This document shows positions 1 through 11,300 of a DNA stretch of 64,000 bases, one piece after another. Each line of letters starts with the position of its first letter. Within the stretch, counting starts at the first letter, position 1. The notes beneath the pieces were generated by a model. That model worked only from the letters and a program-made list of their open reading frames with translations, did no database searches and had not been told where the DNA came from. A program made the translations under genes and the position numbers. Origin of the DNA: Norana najaformis (lineage: Eukaryota > Annelida > Clitellata > Crassiclitellata > Hormogastridae); contig OZ029913.1 in NCBI GenBank assembly GCA_964023275.1, positions 56,483,358 through 56,547,357 on the forward strand, in the 5' to 3' direction.

Positions 1-136
1 AACTGCCGCTCTGTGCCGAATGATTCCTCGGTATTATTCCCTCTAAATCTGTGGTACCACTGGGTAACGAAAAGGCATCAATGGAAGTTAATGTGCATTA
101 AATAGTTGCTGAAGATTCTGCACAACGACCAAGTTG

Positions 137-232
137 GGGAGGGGCTGTTCTGACTTGTAATTGTAATTCAAATTGTAATCACAAATGTGAATAACGCCTC
201 TTGAAGAGAAACTCATCACAGGCGTTTCCAAC
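137..232 (-). repeat. Solo retroposon 3' tail (GCGC-type hairpin plus TTACAA tail)
   Basis: Read on the minus strand, a short hairpin with arms AACGCC/GGCGTT is followed by imprecise TTACAA repeats. This is the same layout as the tails at 29775-29850 and 34633-34715. It is a 5'-truncated LINE or SINE end with no coding sequence. Confidence 0.45.
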
Positions 233-291
233 CTAACAGCACAAAACCTGTATATCAAACAGAATTGCTTTTAAGTGTTTACGAAATAAAA

Positions 292-292
292 T

Positions 293-324
<32 letters not shown>

Positions 325-349
325 TTATTATTATTATTATTATTATTAT
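292..349. repeat. (TAC)n/(TAT)n microsatellite
   Basis: Uninterrupted TAC trinucleotides change into TAT trinucleotides over about 58 bases. Confidence 0.9.
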
Positions 350-1199
350 CTTCTCTACTGCCAGGGTATAAGCATTAAGCATCAACCGATGGGACTAAAA
401 AGGCGAAGAAATACCAATAATGTTAACCTGCACTCTATTCTGTCGCCTGAAATTGTGAAACATTTTGCGTAAAAATCTGAGAAATTTGAAGCAATTTATC
501 GTACAGTTCGAACTAGTAATTTTGACTTTCTATAGGAAAGATATTGAAAATTCAGATTTATCATTTCTGCAAGGACAGTAACTGTTATAAATAGTCTAGA
601 GCGCATAGAATCCGATTTAATAGCCAATTAGAAACATTTGGAGAAGCAGTTCTGAATTCTTTAAAATGCAAATCTAAGCACTTTAAAATTCATTTGGAAA
701 TTGTATTTTGCGAAAAAAATCTGGGCAAGTTGGAAAAGACATGTACAAGATGATGTCTATGACTGATGATAAAATCCATGTTTTTTCAATTGTTCCGCAA
801 GATCGTCACAGAACAAGTATTTCGAACTTCAAGAGAACTTAACAATATTCAGAGAAATTAATTTGTTTTAGATTTTTCTTCTGTTCATTGGCTGCTTTTG
901 TTTGCAACGATGCTGGCGGGCGCTGTGAAATTAAAACACCACGACTACACAAATGCTAAAGGCATGTCTGCGTTTGTGTACCGCCTTGACGGGAAAGGGT
1001 CTATATAAGCCGACGCAAATGCATTGTAAAGCGGGCACAAAGATTTGTAGCAATCGTCTGGCGTGTTTTAAGTTAAAGGTTTGAGTAACAAATGTTGTTA
1101 ATAAATTTGTGCATTCAGAAACTATGACGATTCACGTACTGTTGTGATTGAACTTTTCGTTTTAATTATACATAAGAAAAATCAGACTGCTATGAGAGA

Positions 1200-1513
1200 T
1201 CGTCTAAATGATGATGATGATTATGTATGTATGTATGTATGTATCACTAAATTTGTAAAGCGCCTTTTAAGTAACTCACAAAGGCGCTGCAGCACGGCTA
1301 CCTAACGGTCTCTAAATAGAAACGTCTTGAGACGGGCAGAAAATGTTTCTTGAACTGCTGAACAGGCAAGGGATCGGATGTCTGGTGGAAGAGTGTTCCA
1401 GAGAGACGGTCCCACAGTGGAGAAGACGCGGCCAGCCCGAGCAGACGTACGAGAACGGGGTACAGTGAGTTGACCATGTGTCGCCGATGATGGTTGTGTT
1501 GTGTATTAGGCAC
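1200..1513 (-). mobile_element. LINE 3' end, truncated
   Basis: On the minus strand, a 71-codon open stretch (1298-1513) carries the terminal region seen in other LINE tails here: a W/S-D-R-L-type motif followed by FKKHFLPVSRRFYLETVR. It is followed by a hairpin with arms GCGCCTTT/AAAGGCGC and a short CATA repeat at 1223-1243. Only the last part of the second ORF remains, so this is a 5'-truncated insertion. Assignment to an L2/CR1-like clade is inferred from the tail style. Confidence 0.55.
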
Positions 1514-4500
1514 CTCCCCTACTTGTCCTCATCGCCTTTGTTATCAACAACAGAAACAAATGTGTCACCTTTAATTTAACCTTTAAAACTGTGATGATGT
1601 TGACTTCATGATGGTGCTTGTGACTAAAGGATAATGATTACGATTTCATGATGATTTGAGGACTATTATGATTATGGCGTCGACTTGACTATGAATATGA
1701 TATTCATCGTAGACGAAGACTGTGAGTCTATTAACACAACCGCGACATACATCAGCAGTGAGTATGAATGGTTAGCGAGTTCAAATTATTTGCCCCGGCA
1801 TATAAGGTTGATTTCTATGACCATTCTCTGGGATCGGCCAACGGATTGTGTACAGTTAATGTACGCATTTTATAGCTGACTTCGATAGGAGGCTACAGTG
1901 GAGCATAAATCTCGAAATATCTGCTAAACATGATGCATTGCGAATATAAAGGGTTTCCTGAGGCGATGAAACCGTGAAAATCATCACAAGATATCGAAAA
2001 ACTATATTCAGCATTCATAGCAACATTATGAAGACAAAGAATTATTTAAGTTATGTAGATTTTGTCTTGGAACTATATATTCTTTCGTTTTTTGAGTTTA
2101 TAGCTCACATTTAGGATTTAGGTTCAGATGTTTCGTGGTGGACAATTGCTACTTTACAAAAGTGTAAAGGTCAGCATAATAGTACTAGAGCATATATCTT
2201 GTAACCATGAGCAAGAACATCAGCACAGTTTTGAGAAAAGGAGCGAGTTAGGGGTTCCAGAAGAAGAGAAGTTTTCGGGGAATTTCCCAGTCGCGTAAGA
2301 TTTTGAAGTTTATAACGGGCAATGGAAAAATTTCACTATCTTTTAGCAGCAAATCCATTTTTATCCATTTAAGTATCTGACTTGGGAGGAGCATTTCAAA
2401 GTACATTTGATGTCATCCAGGTCTATATTAAAGACGAATCTCTTTCAGCTTGCTTGTCCACCGTACCCTGGCTTCTGTTTTCTGTGACCTTACAAAAATT
2501 CGACCCGGTTTCTTCACTAAATTATGATTTCTATTGCGAGTTTCGACTGATGCCTTGGGCATTTGATTAGATCAGATTAGAATTACTGACACGTTTTTCA
2601 GTGGGGTTCCGGGCGGAGTTCTGGCTGCGAGCAACTTTACTGAGTTAAGTTTACACCAGTGGCAGACGGTGAGATCTAGAAGGCAGATAGATTGAAAGAT
2701 AGGAACAATTCGAAGCCGTTGGGTGGGTATGCATTGTCCGGGGTTGAACCTCCGGCAGTACGGTCAAACGATGCAACTTCAAACCACTTCCATCGTCCAC
2801 ACATTAGTTATTATATACTTTATGGTCAAACCTGCAAAAGCCTTGCGCTGAGAGATCACAAAGGACTACAAATTGTTGTAAGCACACGTGTAAACTGTAT
2901 GTGAAGCATGTAAACAGATGAAGACATATATGCCTTTCTCATTCATGTTGCCACTGGCCTGTCTGCAAGAGTTGTTTATGCGCTATGAATAATAAGAAAT
3001 GATAAGGAACGCGGTGTGCATTAGAGAGACAGACAACACCTTTGTATGCGGCATGTTCAAATGACAGCTGCGTATTGCAAATGTTCCCTGATCACTCACT
3101 TTATGACACTAGTTATTCACTATGGTATAAGGAACTTCTGCACGCAAATGCATTGAAACGAAGCCTGCTTCATGCTGGGACTAGTAAAAAATTTAACAAC
3201 GTTGAAAAATTCAACATTACTCTGATTTACAGGGTATGAATAGTCTAAATGATTTTGAAATATAGGATCTTGATTTCAACCTATATTGCTTGTACTGCAC
3301 CAGAATTAGATATGTACCCAAGTAGGGCGCTTTCAACTAGGTTACACAACATTTTCTTTTAATGCAGTGTTTATACATCTATAATTATGAAACCCATGAG
3401 AATGTTTTTCAAGCATATACCCCTGCATTGAAACTCCTAAACCAGATAATTTCGAAACTACGAGCGATGAAGTACCTCTCTGAACAACTGAGGTTAGGCC
3501 ACCTCAATTCAAATTTAGAACAATTGAATTTACTTGACGCCAGATCGGACCAACCGCCGGCCTTAGCACAACTCACCGAAAAGCTGATAAGTAAAGTAAG
3601 CCCAAATAACTCACTCGCACAACAGCCACAAAATTCTTTTGGTCTAAACTTGAAGTCTTATATGAGTTTATATTTAGACACGTTTATCATGCGTCTCCAC
3701 CAACACTTATACATATACATATACTTATGTGCAAAGTCATAGTAGGCCTATATATAAATATATGCAAGTATCCAAGAACGTATTTACGAGCCTCATAAAA
3801 AGCCATTAGAACATCACGCTCTAACAGCTCTTAAAAGGTGTTATAAGAAAAACTGGGAGCGTTTCTTGAGCAATTTGGATGTAAGAGTTGGAATTTTAGG
3901 TGAAAGAGTGTTCTAGAAGGAAGTCTTATATAGTGCCGGTACCATAATGTACGAGACATCAGTCATCATTTTTCAATAGTTATAGAGTGTCTGTCACATG
4001 TTATGCTTTTGAACCTAATCATACGACGAAGTTTTGATACCAAATGCGATTTGTTTCTTTTGTTAGTTAAGTTCTGTTGAGCTAAGTCAGTGAAGCGTGA
4101 CGACATGCTTACAGTGTGCATTCTTACACTCTATTTATGTGCAATAGTTAAGGTGTATTGGTTAGTCGATAATTTGTGTCTAGACAGAGCGACAGTTAGG
4201 CAACAAGTTAGTCGGTCTGTTGTTTGCTAGAGATATTTTCTACTTGTTAGATGAGTTTATTTCCTACAATAAAACTACTCTGAAATCTATTCGACAGGGT
4301 TCATGAGGTGTAGGAATTGAAATCTAACTACGAAGTTTAGCAATCGAAAGCAGACGGAACAGGCCAAGCTGTCAACGCCCAACTTTAGGGAGCAGCCAAA
4401 ACAGTAAAGGGCCTTCCATATGTAAAGACAACCTTCAAAATGACATACTTTGGACCATTTCCTCCACTTGTCCGCATCTGCTCACAGTGGCCTTAACCTC

Positions 4501-5743
4501 CCTTTTGCGGACGTCCGCACTCTAGCTGAGCACTGAGGCCTAGATTAGGCTGTCCTGTTAATCTTGCGCGGATAACGGTGCTACGGGGTGGGGTATTTTA
4601 ACACTTCCGTATCCAGCAGAGATTCTAATTATACCCACACAACAAAGACTACAAGCTGTCTGTCTTAAGTTGGTGTTTTTCCACAAGCAGTGTATAAATA
4701 TCTGTAAATTCCAAATTAGATGCGAACATCCTTATTACATTTATACCCCTCCCCTTCTTAGGAATCTTTCAAATGTAGCATGTCACGTACCATATCATTC
4801 GCACGGAATACAACAATCATTGAAATTTTTAAAGCCTACGTCTGTCAGGCATTTTTCAGTTTTAGTCCACCAGCTTCGTTTACAAAGGCAATCCAGTGTG
4901 ACGACATAACATAATAGAATACATAGCATAACGTAACATAATAAGAGTTTTAAGTGCTTCAGATGACATCAAGTTTGTTAGCAACATTAGCAGGCACACA
5001 TGAATGCAGGTATTGTACGTGAAAACACCTCGAAGTTATAGATTTGAAACGAATCAATGTCATATAGTCTACATGAAAACAGTGCTCGGTTGTTTGACTG
5101 GTGTCGTCGTGTTTTTGCGATTCAACCGATAGAAAGACCCTTTAAACCCGGAGTCTACCTCTCTGAGAAGTCTTTACAGAGGCACGTAATCAAGTGTATT
5201 ACTTACAGTTTACATATTTGCCAAACATATGCATGCTATATGTATTTATATATACTGTAGGTTTATGTCTAAACCACACTTACAGATACATGACTTAATA
5301 TTCAGTATTGATTAACATATATAATTATACATGAATATGGAACACTATATAACACGGGTCATATACTGTATATTGTTCCGTAATGATATATATATATATA
5401 TAAACTTGCATATAAATACATATATCATACTGAACATTCTGTAAAACAACATTATATAGCGAGTTCGTGTTTCAATTGTTGTGTTCTATTCAGACTTGCG
5501 CTGAGAGAGTAATCCGTCAACTGCGCTGTGATAAATTTCCCAATGCTCACGCCTACGAAGTTCACTACAACAACTAGTTTTGACAGCATTTTGATATTGT
5601 TCAGGATCATAGCATATTCATTCTCTGTATTGGACAAATGATTCTTTGCTGAGTTAGACGATAAGAAAAGTGGCTCACCTTTAACTTTAACGGTTTCTAC
5701 TGCTTGTTATGACAGTAATTTACTGTCTTGCTCATCTCACAGA
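1514..5743. other. Intergenic DNA without a recognisable gene
   Basis: Only short open stretches are present and none resembles a protein I recognise. Several run through AT-rich sequence with many stop codons in other frames. About 4040-4700 is conserved with the region upstream of gene B (listed separately). An AT dinucleotide run lies at about 5387-5402. I see nothing else functional. Confidence 0.5.
4040..4700 (+). repeat. Upstream flank block of gene A, duplicated upstream of gene B
   Basis: This block matches about 18110-18760 over several hundred bases with scattered differences. Shared landmarks in the same order are GAGCTAAGTC, CTATTCGACAG, GGGGTATTTT and CTTAAGTTGGTGTTTTT. Each copy lies a few kilobases before the start codon of its gene. 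That position fits an ancient duplication of gene plus 5' flank. Whether it contains a promoter or a 5' UTR exon cannot be decided from sequence alone. Confidence 0.6.
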
Positions 5744-6875
5744 TTGCAGCGAGTAATTTATGGCTGGCTGACCTCGGAAGTTGTGCACCTTACCTGTAGA
5801 GTATCCCACGGCAGCGTACTTGAACCTGTATTAATTGTCCTGTATACCGCTGATGTCGACACTGTCATCACAAATCTGGGGTTTTGGACCCATGCTTATG
5901 CCGACGATTTGCAGATTTATCAACATTCTGACCCTTCATCCAGGCCTGCGTCAGTACCTCAACTATCGATCTGTGTGCAGGAAGTACTGAAGTGGATGGC
6001 CAGCAACAGACTCTGTTTAAACCCATCAAAAACAGGAGTAATATGGCTTGCCTCTCGACACTATCTTAAGGATTGCCGCTTAATCTAGTGCTGCTATCTG
6101 ATGTCCATATTGCCCCGTCAACATGCGTACGTGACTTCGGAGTTCTAGCTGACAACCACCTATCATTAACCTCGCATAACAACCCTTTGACCAGCGTCTG
6201 CAACTACAATATTCGTCAACTGCATGCTGTTCGTCCCTCGCTTACTCTGGAGACTGCGCATGCCTTGGTACGAGATTTGGTTATGTGTCAACTTGATTAC
6301 TGTAACAGTAGTCTAGCAGGTTTACCCCGATACTTATACAACGAACTTCAATCTGTCTTGCGTACTGCCGCGCGACTCGTACTCCGTCTGCCAAATTCAG
6401 CCAGTGTGTCAGATCTGATGAAGCAGCAATTACATTGGCTATCTTTTCCACAACGAGTTGACTATAAACTAGCTATGATTGCCTACAAGTGCCAGCACGG
6501 ACTGGCTCCATCCTACCTATCCAGGTTCTGCATTCCGGTTGCGATAGTTCCTGGTCTATCTTGCTTACGTTCTGCAACCATTCGAAATCTCATAGTTCCA
6601 AAGATTTACACTGCATTTGGCTCTCGTGGATTTTGTTGCTCTTGCCCCACTGTGTGGAATGCCTTACCGACTAGCATCAAAGATAACACTCTTCCAATAA
6701 CAAGTTTTAAAAAGAAGCTTAAAACTTACCTGTTTAATAGGTCTGCCTCGATTTCCATGCATTCCTATTGATCTATAAACCACGATATTACTCGATATTA
6801 CTCGGTAGGACTTTTTTAGGGTCGTTGCACGCGCCTTTGAGGCTATTGTCAATTTTGCGCGTTATAAATGTCTGT

Positions 6876-6910
<35 letters not shown>
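5744..6910 (+). mobile_element. Non-LTR retrotransposon fragment: reverse transcriptase end and 3' tail
   Basis: The first open stretch (5744-6088) holds the reverse transcriptase catalytic box YADD (from 5897), followed by a WMASNRLCLNPSKT-type segment typical of LINE RTs. A second stretch in another frame (6073-6771) continues it with the C-terminal region (LDYCNSSLAGLP, LHWLSFPQRVDYKL, WNALPTSI), so one frameshift lies near 6075-6088. The 3' end has a GCGC hairpin, TTATAAAT and an (AAT)n tail at about 6880-6910. The N-terminal endonuclease is missing. This is a 5'-truncated, dead copy of an L2/CR1-like element; the clade is inferred. Confidence 0.75.
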
Positions 6911-8316
6911 CACAATCTGGTATATTCTATAACGCCATTACAATAATGCTCAAAGCATCGGTCAATAGTCACTGCTAAGCAACATTGTTGTGCAAGACAT
7001 ATTCCAAGGTGAATAGGGTCAAAAGCCAAAAAAGAGTCAAAAAAGACATGAAAACAGCGTAGGGGGGAAATGATTCAGAAAGAGATGAGTTTTTCTCGAA
7101 GTCTGAAGGCCAAAACAGACTTTGCAAACCGAACGTTTGACGAAAGAGAGTTCCAGAGCCTATGTTCAGCTACAGAAAAGGCACGCCTACCGTCAGCTGC
7201 CCTTCTCTATGGAATAGTTAGGTTAAGACATTCAGAAGACCTGGTTGAGTATAAACACGTCTAGGAAGCCAGTATATGGTGAAGAGTCTTACATATGATT
7301 AGTCAGGTTTTAAAATTGTACACTTTTCCATGGGCAGCCAATGCAATGATTTTTGCATCGATGATATGTGTTCGGTAGTTCTAATGATAGTTTCGTCAAG
7401 GTACCACAAAGTTAGACAGCAACGAAGCGTGACTGGGTGCTATGGGTTTTAATTGGGTATGTTAGGTCTTGCATATACATGTAAGCGTGGCGAACTGAGC
7501 GATTTTAACGCATATTTAAGAGAAAATGTGGGCTGAGCTCACGTGAACTTTGCTGACTTGTTTGCGATATGTGACGTAGTCTATGTTTTAAAAGACTTAC
7601 ACATGCATGACGCTTCTGAAATAAAGTTCTCCGTTTTTTAATGTTACACACTTACCAGTTCTCGGCTTTGAATAGGCAAATAGTAATACACTGCAAAACT
7701 GAGCACCGTCAGTCGCGGTAATTTGCAGTGGCTCTGGTACAGAAAGTATGTCTCCTGAACAATTTAAAACCTAGTTATGTTAAATCAACCTTGCACGCTT
7801 GAAAGAATTTCTGTAAGCAGTAAATCTCACGAAGGTTCAATATCACGGACGTACACATGCCTACCTAGCCTAGGTGAGGGCTGTATGTAGTTATCTCAGC
7901 GAACACTAGAGTCAAAGAGAATGCACGCATTGAAAATCGCGTGAGCTCTTGAAGTCATACAATATGCCGTCTCTGTGGAATAGGCATAATAGCCAAAGAT
8001 TTTAAGTATTCAAATACCTTTTCTTATATTTGAGCGTTATTTCGAATTGTATATGATGCCGTATTTTTGCAAGAATAAGGTAGGTTATTCGTGGATTGAC
8101 AATTTAATTGAGTGAATATTTAGTCCATCGAAGTTTGGAAATCTAAATTCTGATTAGATCTTTGGTTTTAGTGTGCCAGCGGTTGTAACTTTGTACATTA
8201 TACACCGGCTTTACAGAAGTCGATAATTAATATTAATAGCTCCAATCTGCTTCGGTAGATTATGCCATAGGCCTAATTGCATTTCTAAACCCCGTGTCTT
8301 TGGTTTATTTCTGCAG
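6911..8316 (+). other. 5' flank of gene A
   Basis: No coding sequence is recognised. From about 7480 onward the DNA matches the 5' flank of gene B (about 20600-21333), sharing GTGAGCTGAGCTCACGTGAAC-like and CTGTAAGCAG segments. The block ends in a pyrimidine-rich TTTATTTCTGCAG immediately before the ATG, which looks like a splice acceptor. A 5' UTR intron is therefore likely to lie in this stretch. Confidence 0.5.
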
Positions 8317-11300
8317 ATGTCTGCAAGGCTTTTACTGAGCGTCCTGTTTGCAACGCTATGCTCTGAATCAAATGGGTATCAAGAGTATCAAGCAAAGATT
8401 CCCAACGGAGACAAGGTACCGAACCCATGCAATCGGTCGACCATTTGGCTTGGAGTCGGACACGAGAACAGTGGAGGAGGAGGTCCACGAAATCCATTCG
8501 GACTGGACTTCAAGGCTAATAACATCGTAAGTAAAATTTTCAGCGTCTAAACATATTATTTGTATTATAGCAAACTGATGAAATTTTAACATAATACTTA
8601 ATAATACTTCACCTTTGCTATAATGTAACCGGATGCACATATTATTTTAACAGCATTTTGTGGCAATTTTAAAGCATCTTAGGTATAGAAGCTTCATGCA
8701 ATTGATGAACGCTGTATCAGTGAAGTTAAATGAATGCCGAGCCTGATTAGTTCCTGGAGTGCATTCTTTCTATGACACTTGCATTTTTCAGCAGCTTCGC
8801 ATAGGATTCAAGTTCTAGCATATCAGGTGAATTCAGCAGTTAGGTTTGGGTTTATTTTTGGGATCATTCACTACATGGAAAATAGATATTAGCTCTTTCC
8901 AATGGCACTCGATAGGTTAGTAATTCTTTCCAATTAAAATCATTGAAACCTGTCAGGTGTGGGACCGGACTCTTTGCGAGAAGGACTCAGATGGTGATGG
9001 ACTGACCAATGGTCAAGAGCTGGGTGATCCAAACTGCACATGGACACAAGGAAGAACTCCTACGTACAGCATCAACATCTCTCATCCAGGTTTTATTCGC
9101 ATTTCATTACACTTAATTAACATTTTCATCATCGTTGTCCAAAGCTTTTATTCATCAGGGCGAATGGTTAAAACTAATCTCACATAATCTAAAGACTTCT
9201 ATAGCGCTGTTATCGCATTGCCCTAGTCAAAATCACAGTCCAAAGTCATTATTCATTGGAGAAGCCTAGTCGAATTCCGATAGGTCAGAGAAACCAGAAG
9301 CTAGGCTATGGTGTGTAAGCAAGTTGATAGATGAGTCGTAAGCTTAAGTTTAATCATTCGATCGATTGATAACTGGTGGTTACGAATTCCAGGTGATAGG
9401 CTATTCCAAAAGAATCATTCATTAACTGCTGCAAATCTCCATGAACCGTATCGTCTATTTGTCGTTGCTGGAATGTAGAATGTAGACCAAGGGATTAGTG
9501 ATATTATAACAGAGAGGGATATTCAGTTAATTCCATAGACGACTGGGGTGAAGAGAAATTAAAAGTCTAAGAACGTTTGACATGTAGCATACAACCACGA
9601 TAGTCGGTTGGTTGGGGTGCAAGACTGGCAACCGAGCAGTCGGGGTTCAAACACCCGACAGGTCAGAAATATTTTTCCAGCTTTCTGCTTCTCTTGTGAT
9701 CCCTAGAAAACTCAGCTATAAAATGATTAGGCCTACACTGTCTTTACATTGCCGGTGTGAAAAGCAGGCGGTGGGGAAGTGGCCACCCGCCCTCATATGT
9801 CCAGGCTAAGAAAAATTAAGTCGCTAACATTTCAGGCTTATGTTTGCATTTCGGGTTAACTTATAAGACTGCTTCTTTCTCTTGTCTTCATTGTTCATCA
9901 TCGCCATCGTCATCGTCATCTTCTCCTCCTTCTTCTACTACTACTACTACTACTGTTTCTTCTTCTTCTACTACTTCTTCTTCTTCCTCCTCCTCCTCCT
10001 CTTCTACCCTCCTCCTCCTTTTCTTCCTTCTTCTCTTTCAAAACACACAAAACACTTTTAATGTAGGCCTAATTATGATGTATGTCTTGCTGTGGGTCTA
10101 TAATGCGGAAGAAACCTCGCCTATGCTTGTATCATATTTTGCACAATGACACAAGGCTTTTTAAAGAACTCACATTTCTCATCACTCATACATACTTCTG
10201 TCACCAAATACAAAAGAAATGTAGAAATTGATGATCTTGTTAACGGTAAAAATTGTCTATTGTTCCGTTTCGGTTCAACCATTGACACGACGCATCAGAG
10301 TCATTGATAGAAACGTGCAATCTCTAATTTCGGATGTCATTTTAGTGTCCCTAAATCTTTCTGAATGTTAAAGGAATCTGTGAGCCACTTGATTCGCCTC
10401 CCTGCTTAGTAAAGAACTCTTGGCTGAAGAATTGGTGTCCTGCAAAATTAAACTGTTCAGCAATCAACAGATCAGGTAAACAATAAAAAACATTAATGGC
10501 ACACTTCGTTATATAGAAGCAAGTGAATATTAAAAGTTGGTGAAAAAGGCAAAGTTAATTTATCAGACAGTCAAGGTATACATTATGTGACTGAGACAAA
10601 ACAAGCCATATTTATCTGTTTCAGAGCTCCACTTTCTATATAGACCCTACTACATCAGTTTTGGAATTCACTGAATAAAGTTCAGGCATTTCATTAAGAA
10701 CCTGGTTTAATAAGGCAACTCCTTACCGCCAATAATCCGAGACACCAGTCGTTCTCTTGGTTTTATGTGACACAGGAGTCTTATGACAAGTCTCTGCCTC
10801 TTTCCGCCTTAGGCACATGTATTTTGGGCAGCGCATCTTCTTACTGTAATACGTCTCTCATACTAGGTTAATATTATAATCAAATATTCAACATCTAATC
10901 ATACTGTGAAATATCAGTAGTTCTCAAATATTTCTATTAAATTGCCACAAATGAAGCAGCAAACAGATTTTCGATAGCAAATGTAAAAATTGTATTTCTC
11001 AGCTTCGTAAAATGTGGACATAGTGCAGTATAATTCTATAGCCTTATAGTCACTGAAATGAGAAATATGTCCACATTTCAACTCTATGCTATGCCTCTTA
11101 AACAACGGTTCAAGGTGTTTTGATTGTCGAATAATTCGATGAAATACTATAAAATTATATAGGCCAGTTTACAGATCGTTGTAAAGTTAATCACATGTAT
11201 GTTTCCTTTCTGGAATAATTAATAAATTCTTTCAATTCAGCCCTATTACAAATATTTATAATAGAGTAAATTACAAGAAAATGCGGTAAACCACATAGCC

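Larger units (their letters stand above)
1..900. other. 3' flank-like duplicated DNA of a paralog left of the window
   Basis: No gene is visible here. Positions 1-70 are nearly identical to 17490-17560, which lies downstream of gene A. Positions of about 370-890 align with about 32000-32560, downstream of gene B, sharing blocks such as GTCGCCTGAAATTGTGA. Both matching copies are 3' to A/B-type genes, so I infer that this stretch is the 3' flank of another such gene beyond the left edge. It also holds a retroposon tail at 137-232 and a microsatellite at 292-349. Confidence 0.55.

Noticed and set aside
2725..2800. Possible tRNA-like sequence (CCGGGGTTGAACCTCCGGC)
   Set aside because: It forms a short GC-rich hairpin, but no A box, acceptor stem or full cloverleaf could be drawn.
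9844..10149. Ser-rich 101-codon frame
   Set aside because: It is the polypyrimidine microsatellite inside gene A intron 2.
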